In this document: positions 1 to 10,784 of the stretch, in pieces
How the letters are laid out: every line of letters begins with the position of its first letter
How positions within the stretch are numbered: position 1 is the first letter of the stretch
DNA from: Sisyra terminalis
Lineage: Eukaryota > Arthropoda > Insecta > Neuroptera > Sisyridae
Length of the DNA stretch: 64,000 nt
Assembly (NCBI GenBank): GCA_958496175.1
Contig: OY292274.1
Span: 59,096,630 to 59,160,629, forward strand
Direction of reading: 5' to 3'
The notes under the pieces: generated by a model
Database searches by the model: none
What the model was told of the DNA's origin: nothing
What the model saw: the letters and a program-made list of their open reading frames with translations, nothing else
Translations under genes and position numbers: made by a program

Positions 1-100
1 AACAAATATTGAAATTTAAACTTAATGATTGTTGTATAGTTTCAATGGTCATTTTGATTTCATTCAATTGCTAATTGTTTTCTATATATCAGTTGGGCTG

Positions 101-404
101 TGAATTGTGAATATTCCACGGGAAGTTACCAGTGTAATTATTCAGGAATGATTTTCTAAAAGTATTCTAAATTAGATTATGGTCCATACTTGCAAAATGT
201 TTCAAAAAATTTACCACAAACGACCACCTGCAACTGTCGATAAATAATGAATTGTGATTATTTCACGGGAAGTTACAAGTGTAATTTATTCAGGAATGAT
301 TTTCTAAAAGTATTCCAAAGCAGGCGTTGGCCCATAGTGGAAAATTTTTCAAAAATTCCAAAAATTTTACACATTGACCACTTGTAACCGTAAATAAATA
401 AATA
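101..404. repeat. Tandem duplication, two units of about 147-155 bp
   Basis: The stretch starting TGAATTGTGAATATTCCACG recurs 147 bp later as a diverged copy. Both copies share the blocks CACGGGAAGTTAC, TTCAGGAATGATTTTCTAAA and a tail ending in a GTCGATAAATAA / CCGTAAATAAATA variant. The spacers have drifted, so this is an old local duplication. No coding potential is seen. Confidence 0.75.
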
Positions 405-435
405 TAATCATCAACAATTACAAATATATTTGTTG

Positions 436-655
436 ACTTTAGCGATTGATACTCGGGTTTGCTGACTGATTTTTCTTTTGTTTTATTATCTGCCTGGTTA
501 CCTGTTGAATTTCCCACGTGGTTAAATCCTTCCCCTTACCAATGTCTATCTCTGGCAAAATTCTGTAAATCGAGGTTGTCCATTCCTCTTGGTAGTAAGT
601 CCAGAAAATCAGCCATCTTCTTCCTTTTTTCTGATATTTCAAGATCCCAAGACCT
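436..655 (-). pseudogene. Short degraded coding patch, unidentified
   Basis: On the minus strand one frame stays open from just after a TAG at 658-656. An ATG at 616 in good context (AAGATGGCTG) starts MADFLDLLPRG. The frame runs through DNLDLQNFARDRHW, hits one TAA, then continues in the same frame with coding-like composition (NSTGNQADNKTKEKSVSKPE). The TAA lies inside a GTAAGG donor-like site (GT at 539-538), so it could instead be an exon end. GC content is higher than in the surroundings. I do not recognise the family. It may be a transposon-gag-like or host exon remnant. Confidence 0.3.
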
Positions 656-659
656 CTAG

Positions 660-2455
660 ACCTTATTTATTTTCTATATAGTGTCACTTTCTACGTATCT
701 GGGGGACGGGGAGGGATGTTTGATTTATCCGATTGATCTGGCTTTTCATATAAAGTATTGTAATAGTTCCCTGAATATCATGTATAAAATCAAGCTTTAA
801 AAAATAAGTAAAACTAAAAAATTTTTTAGCAACTTCAAAGCGTTTGTTATTTGTTACGGTCGACGGAAAGTTTCTGGCAGTAGCGAATATATTTTTTTTT
901 TGAACTATTTTCTCTAAAACATACGTAAAAAATCAGCTTTTAGAATTAAAAAAAATAGTATTTTTACTTACCTTTAGTACCGGCTACCTGTTAATTGGTC
1001 GTCGACCAAAGGTAGCAGATATGCTTACATTTAAAGTTCATACTCTACTTAATTCCATAGTACATTTGGGTCGTTTAAAATTAAGGTCTGGAGACCCTGG
1101 AATCTTGAATCTTTTTTTGTCCTCAAATCGGTTATGGTTCTTTCCTCGTTAACTTTTTTCAGTATTTCTAACTATGGAACTCGATTCCTTTATTTGGACC
1201 ATCACTTTTCAAAACTTTCCAGATAACTCCTTTTTGGTTTTCTGAGGGTCCAAAGTTTCTTGATTGAATTATCTAAGAACCTAGAACACATTGTCGGTAG
1301 TATAAAGTTTAAAAAATTATTAAACATATATATGAGTAAAAGTTAAAATAATTTGGAGGAATTAGCTGAAGCTAATCTTCATATCGAAATTTTTTTTTTT
1401 TTTTTTTTAATTTTATATGAAATAAAATTAAAAATAGACAAATGTATATGTACAAAAGTTGATTAGAGTTGCACAGTTACGTTTAAAAACTTTGCAATAT
1501 ATGAGTAAACTTTGCTGTTCTAAAATTGCAAAAAAACGTTTATATTTTTAGGCTGTAAAAGATTAAATGATTCATATTTTAATTTAAATCCCTTTCGATA
1601 AATCAAAATTGATATTAGAGAATCAAAAAGTAAATATTACATAAACTTTCAAAGTGTTTTCCCTTTTATACGTTCGATTTAATTTGGTGACTCTAAGAAA
1701 ATATTGTCAACTCGTTTTACCGACTTAAGAACTAACTAGTTTGCTAAAACGTTACTTTCTGATAGTGAAAGATAAAACCGAATAATTGAATAAATTTATT
1801 AGAACTGCATTTTTTAATCGATTTTAGTTTACGAGGAATAAAATCAAAATAATTATGCAGTTCAATAAAACAAGTTAGTACGTTTCGTTGTCTTCTTGCC
1901 AACTTGATTTGGTAAACAATCAGAGCAACCTACAAATTTTGGGGAAATAGTATAGTCAAAACATTGTTAATTATATTTATAAAATTGAGCTGTATTTTAA
2001 TTCAATTTTTGTAGGATTTTGTGCCATCTATTTATTCTTTATAATATTGAAGAGACATAGCTTAACATTATTGTGTTGTAAACAATTAAGTGTTTAAAAA
2101 AACACGATTGTTATCGAAAACTTTAAAACGGTTCAAATCTTATGTTAAGTATTTTAACCGTTCAAACTTACATTTTAAAAGTAAAAGTCGCGAAAGCTGT
2201 TCATAACAAATTTTAATTGTTTTAACGAACATTTATGTAAAAGCAATCTTTAAACTAATGTTAAGTAAGTGGGTAAAATTGTAAGTTCATAATTAGTCTC
2301 TCGTAAACCTGCAATCCTTAAATAACTTTCGAAACAAACATGCTTTTAACATCAAACTGAAAACACTAATCCGATCATTCTCCTTCGCTTAGTTTAATGT
2401 TTCATTTTCCACAGGGTTCGTATAAAAACTTGAAATAAATTCCGAAAATCAATAT
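660..2455. other. AT-rich stretch, nothing recognised
   Basis: This stretch holds a 20-nt poly-T run near 1390 and short AT-rich runs. I see no open frame, repeat pair or RNA gene here. Confidence 0.5.
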
Positions 2456-2783
2456 GTGATGGAAATTGGTTGGAAAGTGGAAATAAAAAAAGAGTATTGC
2501 AAATTTTGTAAATCAAGTGAAGGTTGAAATATGATATGATAACAATGAGATTAGCTGTTGATATTAGTTTTTAAACTTAAGTGCCTTGATTAATTGTGAT
2601 TAAAAGTTCGTTATATATATGTATTATATAAATAAATATTTGATTGTGATTTTCTTAATTGTGAATTGATATAATCAGTGATGAAGACGAAAAAATATTT
2701 CGTCTATAAATTAAGTGATGTGATTTGTGTGGAAAATCGTTTATTTTTTTAATGTTATTGTTGTGGAGTATGTAGTAGGAAAT

Positions 2784-3108
2784 ATGTACTACAATAGCAG
2801 TAGCAACAATACCGACAGATTGAGTGACAACCTAAATAATTTAATTAACAACAATAATAATTGTGGCTGTGATAAATCTCGTTGTAGATTATGTGATGTT
2901 ATGTCTGGTGATCGAAAATTATCTTCTAATGTGATTAATTCCGTTAACGATAGCACGTGTCGTCCGCTATTGCCGCCACAAACACTGTTTCAACCCTTTA
3001 ATACACCGCAACAATTCTCCCAAGTACAACAACAACAAGCGATGGCTACCAGTGCCTTTTTCTTACCACAAATTAAGGATTTTTTGCTAGCAGCTTATTT
3101 TTTGAGAG
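2784..3108 (+). CDS. Probable first coding exon of an Asn/Gln-rich host protein
   Basis: The frame is open from 2727 to 3119. I place the start at the ATG at 2784 (AATATGTACTAC), because the upstream residues are hydrophobic and look like read-through of the leader. The 108-residue peptide has an Asn-rich segment (residues about 6-32), a small Cys cluster (CGCDKSRCRLC, spacing C-x-C-x4-C-x2-C), a Pro/Gln-rich middle with a QVQQQQ run, and a hydrophobic end (FLLAAYFLR). The frame would stop a few codons later, but GAGAG/GTAACA at 3108/3109 is a fair splice donor leaving phase 1. That suits a first coding exon followed by a long intron. A TATA-rich leader lies at about 2612-2640. The Asn/Gln bias is typical of insect regulatory or RNA-binding proteins, but I cannot name the gene. 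Confidence 0.5.
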
Positions 3109-3505
3109 GTAACAATTAAGTTCAACAAATTCATTTAAAAATAAGCTGAATATTTTAGCCTACAAAATAGTCAATCTCACCAAAATGTATGAATGTTAAA
3201 CTCCTAATGAATCCGATTTGGTATTTATTGTTTTTATTTTAATTAAACTTATGACCGTCCTTGTTCTTCTAGGAGTTCAATCTGTTTAATTTAGTAGTTT
3301 AAGCAGTTTAGAAAAAAAAACATTTTTTAAGTATCTATATCTCGTTAACTAGGCGAGATATCGAAAAATATTATCGTTTCTTTTCGATTTATTCGTCGAG
3401 ATCTCTAAAAATCAACCTTCAAGTCTTGGCGCCGTAGGACCATAATATCCCCAAAAATTTACAACTACTAAAGTCTTTTACGACTCTTGGATTAATAAAA
3501 ATTCT

Positions 3506-4109
3506 GGTATAAACTTGGATAAGGAACGTCGAAATTTGAGAACTGTTTCGAATGGTTTCGATACTATTCCTGTACGTATTGTTCACTCGAATGCAATTTG
3601 TACGTAAACTTTGACATATGCCAGAAATGAAGAAGCCATGGTTATTGTCAAATATATATTTATATTTTAATATGTTAAATTAAATTTTCGGCTCAAGTCC
3701 ATTTTAGCACACCCACAATCTGGCAACGTTGCATTTTCAACTTGGTTTTTAATTTAATTCGCGATATTTTTGTTAATTCAATTCTCATATGGTATAATTC
3801 TCTCTTTTGTGGCTGAATTTTTATTATGGACCGATTTATTCACGAATAAAATTAAAAACAAAGTCGAAAATGCAACGTTGCCAGATTGTGGGTGTGCTAA
3901 AATGGACTTGAGCCGAAAATTTAATTTTACATATTACAATATAAATATATATTTGAAAATAACCGTCACTTCTTCATGTCAGGTATATGTCAAAATTTAC
4001 GTACAAATTGCATTCGAGTGAACAATACGTACAGGAATAATTACGAAACCATTCGAAATAGTTCTCATCAGTTCTGAAAATTTCGACGTTCCTGATCCAA
4101 GCTTGTACC
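3506..4109. mobile_element. Foldback DNA transposon (GG...CC termini, 8-bp TSD), copy A
   Basis: The element is almost entirely palindromic. It begins GGTATAAACTTGGATAAGG and ends with the complement (CCTGATCCAAGCTTGTACC). The TSD AAAATTCT is exact at 3498-3505 and 4110-4117. The inner part (about 3690-3912), starting GGCTCAAGTCCATTTTAGC, is the same palindrome found alone at 34831-35057. There is no transposase frame; peptides read from it are hairpin artefacts. GG-termini with 8-bp TSDs recall Merlin-type elements, but that assignment is inference. Confidence 0.85.
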
Positions 4110-4117
4110 AAAATTCT

Positions 4118-4550
4118 TAATTGAGAAATGTTGAAAATTTGCACAAGACGAGGATCAAATCCAACACCTACCATATTTGGAACGGTTACCTAGACCAGTA
4201 CTTCTCAAGTTGTGGTCCACGGACCACTGATAGTCCGAGAATCAATTCTTAATTCTCAATCCGTTGCACACTAAATTTCATAAGTATTAATAATTAACTT
4301 TTCCACGAAAACTTAGGAAAAACGCCTTATTATTTAAACTGTGCCATACTCGACCAATAAAGAACTTGAAATGCATTATGATAAATTGTCATTTTTATAA
4401 ACCTATCTCTTTCTTGGCTTATCGGAGCACATATATATTGCGAGCAATTATAAATGGATAAATTTGACCACTGTTTTTGACGTTTGTGGTCCGCAAATGT
4501 CCATAGTTTGAGAAACACTGACCTATACCACTCAGCCACCAGTAGGTTTT
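4118..4550 (-). repeat. tRNA-derived SINE head, interrupted
   Basis: Read on the minus strand and skipping the hAT insertion at 4196-4528, the sequence gives an A-box-like TGGCTGAGTGG (about 4539-4529), then 32 nt, then a B-box-like GGATTTGATCC (4162-4152). The spacing is right for a tRNA-type RNA polymerase III promoter. A second A-box head (GATGGCTGAGTGG) is present at 28602-28614. The tRNA of origin cannot be decided, and the 3' tail is not clear because copy A of the foldback element adjoins it. Confidence 0.6.
4196..4520. mobile_element. Non-autonomous hAT (Charlie/Tip-like), 325 bp
   Basis: The left end CAGTACTTCTCAAGTTGTGG and right end, read inward as CAGTGTTTCTCAAACTATGG, match the widespread hAT terminus with CAG and TTCTCAA. 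The flanks ACCTAGAC (4188-4195) and ACCTATAC (4521-4528) form an 8-bp TSD with one mismatch, and the first carries the CTAGA core favoured by this group. Subterminal GTGGTCC motifs occur at both ends. There is no coding capacity. The insertion separates the A and B boxes of the SINE around it. Confidence 0.85.
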
Positions 4551-4732
4551 TATTTAATTTGAAAGCAGGAAGCAATTACACCCATTACCTCCCCCTAGCG
4601 ATCTTTTGGTCGAAATATCTTGGTTACCTAGAAATATCTACATAAATCCGTTTACATGCATTTCTGACTGTTTATTCAATACTTAAAAAATATATAGAAA
4701 GTTTTATGTATTTTTCTTCTTATTTTTGTTTC

Positions 4733-4852
4733 TAATATAAAGTATAAATCAGGATATGATAGACCAAACAAATTAGCAATGTTTTATTTTATTTTGAAAT
4801 ATAACACTGCTAAATTGTTTGGTCTACCACATCCTGATTTATCCTTTATATT
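4733..4852. repeat. 120-bp hairpin / MITE-like inverted repeat
   Basis: The arms of about 50 bp begin TAATATAAAGTATAAATCAGG and end with the near-complement CCTGATTTATCCTTTATATTA. They are separated by about 20 nt. Several mismatches indicate age. No clear TSD beyond TA. Confidence 0.7.
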
Positions 4853-7300
4853 ACATATCAATCTAGACCTGAAATAATGGAAATTTTTGTTTCTCATATC
4901 TTTTTATAATTTTAAGAAAATATGACGCAAAATAATCTGCACAGAACTGCGTGCAGTTCTTGATTATTGTCTTTTGACAGAGAAATACATTCATAGTTCT
5001 TCCAGGACTATAAACTCTGCATAATTAATAACTTTCAGCACAGAATTTTGAATTTTGATTTATGCCAAATTGAATAACTAATCTATCGGTTAGTATACTC
5101 CAACGGTTTAAAGCACAAAATTTGAGGATTTGAATAAATTATATTTAAAATTCCATTCATATCCTCAAATTTTGAATCCTTATAGATAAAATACCAAATT
5201 GAAAATTCTGCTAAATGTTTTTTAAAAATTGCTTGTACCAAAATTCATAGCTCTGTTTCAATTCTCTGTTTTCAGATTAATTTTCTCGTTCAAATATTCT
5301 TTTTACATTTTCCTTGCTAACATCGACTTCATGACTTCATTTTCCACTGGTTTTTCTTTAATTTTTAGGCTTAGGATGATAATTTCTGTGAAGAGCTAAG
5401 ACTTGCGAATTCAAAGAGGTTAAAGTGGTAAAAATTCACGATATACTCATTCAATTTTACCAACTATAGGAATATATTCATCCAAAGCAGAAAGTAATAT
5501 AAGTACCTAAAACTTTTACGGTTGTCTTTAAATTTTGCAAACTAAACTAATATTGAATTTAGTAGATTAACATTTTTGTTCTATATATTTTTACCAACTT
5601 TTAAAATCGGTTTAACGTATTATATATGGCAAGGTATGATATATTTTATGTTGGTTACGTATATTCATTATTTGTGTAAATTAATGCAATCGGTAGGTAC
5701 TGTTAGTATTAAATCCAGCTTCAATAGTATACCTTACACCTTCCTATGGTCTCCTTTTGCAAGAAGTGTATTTATTTTCTGATAGAAGATAGCAAAATAA
5801 AGTCAGTCACTATCTTTTGGTGGTCTTTTATGTACCACTAGTTCTATTCATATCTCTGAAATGAAGCCAGGAAATAATACTCTTAACATTAAACTGTTAA
5901 CTATAATTCTGATAATTGTTATCATTCACATTAACAATTTAATGATGATTTACCTCTCATATTTGAACAAATATTATTTTCTGCACCAGATCTATTCCGT
6001 TACTGCTTTGTTTATTTTGCAAACTATCAATACAAATAATAAATATCTACTATCCCAAGTGTAACCTTAAGATTTATTTAAAAACTGGTTTTTTATTGTA
6101 TTTTAAAAAAAAATGGTTATTTTTGGTGATAATTAATATCAATTTGTACTTTCTTTTTATGATTAAATATTGAATAGAACTAAATGATTTAAACTAATGA
6201 TAATATTTTTCTCGACAATTAATGCGTTTGAGTCACGATTTGAGCAAATATAATTTATAATCAGAAAAATTGGTGTTTGCTGATATAATGATAAGCAATT
6301 ACTATTATTATTATTGTAACCTTTTTTAATAGGCTAAAAGAAGGAATTTAAGACGAATAAAGTTTACACTGTTATAAAATGATAAAATCCCGTTAGAGTG
6401 ACTCTGCGTTCGTAAAGGTATAATATTATGGAGAGAAGAACGTGTTGAATAATTCAATTCCATAAAAACCATTTTATGTACAAATCAAATAACATGATAT
6501 ATTGGCGGTTTAGACTGAATTTTATAAGTCACCAACACTTAGTTTTGCATTCAACAATTGTTGTTCCATTGGAACAATTTGTTTTTTGGCAATTTTTGAC
6601 GAACATTTTCCCAAGGTTTTCATTGTTATAATGTGAAAAATGTGTTATCATTTGAACGTAATAAAATCAGAGAACGGAATTGTAAATCATTCTTTTTCTA
6701 GCACCAACACTCGGTTGGTAACCAGTCAAGTTGTGTGTTGGCCTCATTTTTAAAATAAGGCTAAAAGTGATATTCGGTCATGAACAAAACGTACTCAAAT
6801 TATTTTATCCGTTTAGTTATCAATGATAAATTTATATTGTTTTATGATTATGTTTTACGATTTCGTTTTATTGCTGCCAATTTGATTTTTTGCGCATTTC
6901 CACATTGTTGTGTCGTAATTGAGAAGGTTGTTACCGTGGGTTATCATTGTAATTTAATATTTTTGTCTTAATTGGTTTTCAATGATCATTTTTTTGTCCA
7001 AATCAATTGTATAAGTGGCAATGAATTTAAACAATTGTGAAAAATTATAACAAACACAATATTTTTTAAACTTGTGAATAAGAAAAGTGACCACAAAATT
7101 ACTTGGAAACGTTGACTTTAATGATTTATTGTCAAACAAGCGGATGAAACCAATTTCACTTCAAGTTGGAATTTAAGTTATTTGAACGCATCTGAGATAA
7201 AATCGGCCAAACAAAAATATAAAAAATAAATCACAAAACTTTAACGATTCATCATAATCTCATTTAATTTTCAAAAGTAAACTTTAAACATAAATTTGAA
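4853..7300. other. AT-rich stretch, only small palindromes
   Basis: A short inverted repeat (AAAATTTGAGGAT ... ATCCTCAAATTTT) lies at about 5115-5175. Otherwise I see no gene, repeat pair or RNA structure here. Small frames at 5576-5782 and 5861-6064 have AT-driven composition only. Confidence 0.5.
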
Positions 7301-7309
7301 CAAAACTTC

Positions 7310-7800
7310 AAACAAATCTCATATCACGGACATATTGCCCAGATACGTAATTCGATTGCCAAGCAATCTTATTCAATAGTTATCAAGTAGAGATTCCTCC
7401 GTAATTGCTGTTTGATGAATCACAAAGTAATCATAGATCTTAATTAATACGTAGAGCCTTTCTCTGTTTGCCATGTAGCTGGTTCTTTTCACCAAATTCT
7501 TCGTGAATAACCCAAAAAGTGTCAAATGTTGAATTGGTCCAACAAACTTGTTTATTGTATATCCCACTTTTATGCCGAACTATTTCCATATCTTTTCGAT
7601 TTTATGGGAAATCCTTGGATAATAGGCTAGGGAAGACCAGCGGTCTTCTTGTTCTTCCACCATTCGTAAAGTGATTTCTGACAGTTTTCCTCCAAAGATC
7701 CCTTTTGTGGATTGTGTCTTCAATTTCGGTGAAGTATCCGTTATAAGTCGCCACACCTTTAATGAGGTATTTCAATTCTTTTGTACAAAAGATTCAAAAT
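7310..7800 (-). pseudogene. Penelope-like retroelement remnant (RT end, linker, GIY-YIG)
   Basis: Read on the minus strand in shifting frames, blocks appear in the order expected for Penelope-like elements. First is the end of the reverse transcriptase (KELKYLIKGVATYNGY, like the E-x2-YL...NGY pattern). Then comes the linker (YYPRISHKIEKIWK, stop, FGIKVGYTINKFVG). Last is a decayed GIY-YIG endonuclease tail (YMANRERLYVLIK, then TAITEESLLDNY, like Y-I-G-x-T-x-R...RIKEH...S-A-x-AEHSL) and a frameshifted QSNYVSGQYVRDM. Stops and at least two frameshifts make it dead. The 5' part with the RT catalytic site is missing. Recognition rests on pattern resemblance, not on a search. Confidence 0.6.
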
Positions 7801-8522
7801 TTTATGGAATTGGAGAAAAAGTTTTTTTAATGTTCCACTTTCGTTTAAATTACGCTATAACTATAAAACTTTTGATAAAGCTAATTCGGCATAGTTTTAT
7901 TGCTTTTTGTTAAATTTTTATCATATTACAAGCAATATGTGTGATAAAGTTTAGTCTTTAACTTAATTTGTGGCTAACAAAGATGTTAACTATAATACAA
8001 TTATTTTAAGTACCTATTGTTGAACTTCAAACTTCTACATTTTAGTTTATTAGATATAAAATGAAAATTGTTTCTGAGAAAATTATTTCTTCAACTAACA
8101 ATTAATCAATAATTTTCTCGCCTACAATATCACTGTTTTAAATTCTCTACTGTATTTAACTGCTTTATTAAATCTTTGTCTTCAACATATCCGTAACCAT
8201 AAATTGTTTACTTAAAATAAATGTCATTACTATTGAAGCATTAAGAAAAATTAATATATCTTAAAAAATATATTAGTTAAGACTTATGGGGGACAAAAAT
8301 CATTTCTATCCTAATAAATAATTTATGAATTCGTGAGGGTTTCAAATTTGTTGCGCTAATTTTTTTTGCCTTTGCTGTAAAATGATAAAAGGGAAGATGA
8401 TGAAAGCTTTTCCTCAACAATACTGTTTATAAATTCTTGACCATTTTGTTGAAAGTTACTTTTAACTGCGGTTTTCCAAATATCGTTGCTCATACTTCAA
8501 ACATTGACCAAAGTAGTTTTGC
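7801..8522. other. AT-rich stretch, nothing recognised
   Basis: No frame of coding character, repeat or RNA gene seen. Confidence 0.5.
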
Positions 8523-9053
8523 CAGGGATACCGAATACCGGTATTTGAGTCACTTGTACAATTTTGTAGTACCGGTATTCACAAAGTTATATACCGTTTT
8601 TTGGTGTCAACTAGAAATTTTTTAAATTATTTTCACTACTCTTTACAAGAATAGAGGCTAACTAATTCAAATTTGATCAAATTTATAGTAAATTTTTTTT
8701 TACCCACAAATATACCCACATTCAGCAAAGTTAATCGTTGTATATAGTTATCGATAACTGAAAAAAATTAGGCTTAGAAGTAGTTACTAGGACAAAGTAT
8801 ATTGCGCCTTGCTAACAGTAGTACCAACTAGCGTAGGTACTGAAAAGCGTTTTCGACAGTATAATTGGTGCATTATATTTATATAGATCACATTTCATAA
8901 TTTTGTATTTGTTATAATACCATAAACTGAATACTAATATTTTCAGTTTTTCATGATTTTAATACCGGTATTTAAATTAGTATTCCGGTATTAAGATCTA
9001 AAATATACCAATTACCGGTATTGAACCAATATTGGTCCGGTATTGCAATCCCT
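8523..9053. mobile_element. Degenerate hAT-like element rich in ACCGGTAT
   Basis: The left end CAGGGATACCGAATACCGG and right end, read inward, TAGGGATTGCAATACCGGACC form a hAT-type terminus (CAGGGAT). Subterminal ACCGGTAT motifs are scattered near both ends. No convincing TSD is visible, and no transposase frame remains. About 530 bp, old copy. Confidence 0.6.
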
Positions 9054-9445
9054 AATTGTGGTAGTTGTAAGAAAATATCAAATGGATCTCAAAAATTTCG
9101 AACAGTTTTGCTGCAAATAAGCCTTCATAACTTGTATTGCAAACTTATCCATGTTTCCGCTTTTTTATCATCGTTATTTTTTAGGGGTTGCAGTAAAAAA
9201 TGAATTTTAACTACTTCATATTGTTAGCTATAGATCAGTATATCTTAACTCGTAGTGGCCGCAGCCCTGGGGAAGGATAAGAAGCCCCTAATATTGTAAG
9301 ATATGAAATTTCTGAAAATAAATTTCTCAAAAAATGTATTTTTCCAAACGCATATTTCAATGAGGTTCATAGAGTTATTTTGCATATTCAAAGCGGTGTG
9401 GCTCACTTAAAAGGTTAAAAAACACTGCTCTCGATTATAAGATAT
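9054..9445. other. AT-rich stretch, nothing recognised
   Basis: No supported feature. Confidence 0.4.
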
Positions 9446-9559
9446 AATTGTGCCCATAATTATGAAAGTGGTCTAAGTCAAAAATATAAAAAAATTATAT
9501 ACACATAACGTGGTGAAATTGACGCGTTTCTGAACTACATACCTAATGAGCCGTTAAAA

Positions 9560-9799
9560 TTCAATGGATGAGATTCTTGAAAAATGAACCTTATAAAATT
9601 TCTTTAAATGATTCTGAATTCCACGTTTTGGATCTTTCACCAAAAAGAGGAAGACCAAAAATATACGGAAATATTACTTAACTTCCATTATACACGACCA
9701 TTAGAACGGAAGAAAGATAAAGATAAAGATATTATGTGTTTGCTAGAATATATCCCTCCAGTTATTCAGGAACATTTTTGGAATCTTACATCGAAATGA
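9560..9799 (+). pseudogene. Transposon coding remnant, unidentified
   Basis: Two frames give coding-like blocks: WMRFLKNEPYKISLND, then PKRGRPKIYGN, and after a shift RPLERKKDKDKDIMCLL and EYIPPVIQEHFWNLTSK before a TGA at 9797. They lie inside the TIR element at 9446-10784, so they are probably the C-terminal end of its protein. I do not recognise the family with confidence. Confidence 0.4.
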
Positions 9800-10286
9800 T
9801 AAAAGTGGATTCATTTTTTTAAAAAATAATAAATGTTTATGAATTATTTCATTAAAGTTATTGCTTCAATTTTTTTTTAAAAAGTTTTTTTATTGGTCTA
9901 CTCATATATATACAATAAAAGAAATAAAATAGTATAGTATAATATAATAGTAAAAGTTCCAGACGCATGTCTTTGCCTTTCAACAACTTAGAAAACATAG
10001 AAAAAAAAATTAATATGATTCTTAACTATATAAATATTTAAAGATATCTGTCTCAGATCACTGGGAAAAACGACCTAAAAAAACCCAGCTATTGTTTGAA
10101 TTAAAAATCATAGTTCTTTATTGCTTTAAGTCATTTATAGAACTTTCAGTTAATTTTGAAAATAGTCTGAGTCAATTCAAGCTTTAAAAACAACATTTTC
10201 GTATGAATTTCACACTAAATTTCATATTTATAATAAATTTCCGTTAACCAAGACTAATAAAATTATAAATTAATATGTCGTATAAT

Positions 10287-10506
10287 TATTGTAAAATTTC
10301 AGATCCTCGATAATGTTTAATAGATTGATAAAATGCTCAGAGGACTAGGATCAAAAATAATCTGTTAAAACTTGAAAACTCGTAAAAATTGTTTTTAACG
10401 AATGCCTGAGGAAGGCTCAATAAAAAAGCCGAAACGTTGCATGTAATAAATAAAGTTTTAACCAATTATTTTTGATCCTTGTCCTCTGAGCATTTTATCA
10501 ATCTAT
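10287..10506. mobile_element. Small inverted-repeat retro-insertion carrying a hammerhead-like core
   Basis: About 43-bp arms (AATAGATTGATAAAATGCTC ... its complement) flank the hammerhead-like core. The insert is bounded by an exact 13-bp direct repeat, TATGTCGTATAAT (10274-10286 and 10507-10519). A 13-bp TSD fits target-primed or retrotransposon integration rather than a cut-and-paste transposase. The related element at 39.2-39.6 kb shares the left lead (TAAAATTTCAGATCCTCGAT) and the arms. Confidence 0.75.
10402..10442 (+). ncRNA. Hammerhead-ribozyme-like motif
   Basis: The order is ATGC, CTGAGGA, hairpin AGGCTC/AATAAA/AAAGCC, GAAAC, GTT, GCAT. The core CUGANGA and GAAA are intact. Helix I would be ATGC with GCAT, 4 bp, in the register expected after the cleavage trinucleotide. 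Helix III is collapsed to almost nothing (AC-GU with no loop), so activity as a monomer is doubtful. Confidence 0.5.
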
Positions 10507-10521
10507 TATGTCGTATAATGC

Positions 10522-10672
10522 CAAGGTTTATAAAATACACAGGTGGCCTCATGCGCTCCGTGACGTAACCAGAAGAAATTCGTACATATCTTCAATCTGA
10601 TTCAAATTTCAAAATTCTTCGTATGACGTCATTATTTTTTCTAATGGAGCAACCTGGAATTTATAAACCTTG
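10522..10672. mobile_element. Mutator-like MITE, copy 1 (151 bp, 9-bp TSD)
   Basis: Ends CAAGGTTTATAAAAT and, read inward from the right, CAAGGTTTATAAATT. An exact 9-bp TSD GTATAATGC lies at 10513-10521 and 10673-10681. The second copy at 59689-59841 has the same ends and interior (GAAGAAATTCGTACAT, CAAAATTCTTCGTATGACG). A 9-bp TSD is characteristic of Mutator-like elements. Confidence 0.88.
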
Positions 10673-10784
10673 GTATAATGCAAAAATATTTTGCGATTAA
10701 TTTTGCGAATATTTGTGATTCATTAAAAATCTCGACACAGGAAATATATGACTTAGACCACTTTCATAATCATGGGCTCAATTG

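Larger units (their letters stand above)
9446..10784. mobile_element. DNA transposon remnant with 35-bp TIRs, host to two nested elements
   Basis: The left terminus AATTGTGCCCATAATTATG continues AAAGTGGTCTAAGTCA. The right terminus read inward is AATTGAGCCCATGATTATG followed by the same AAAGTGGTCTAAGTCA. Inside lie a decayed coding piece (about 9560-9799), a hammerhead-bearing retro-insertion (10287-10506) and a Mutator-like MITE (10522-10672). Superfamily unknown; no clear TSD. Confidence 0.7.

Noticed and set aside
3770..4021. 83-codon frame in the foldback element, with a similar frame at 35021
   Set aside because: Both are translations of the same palindromic core, and the reverse strand is equally open. 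They are hairpin artefacts, not genes.
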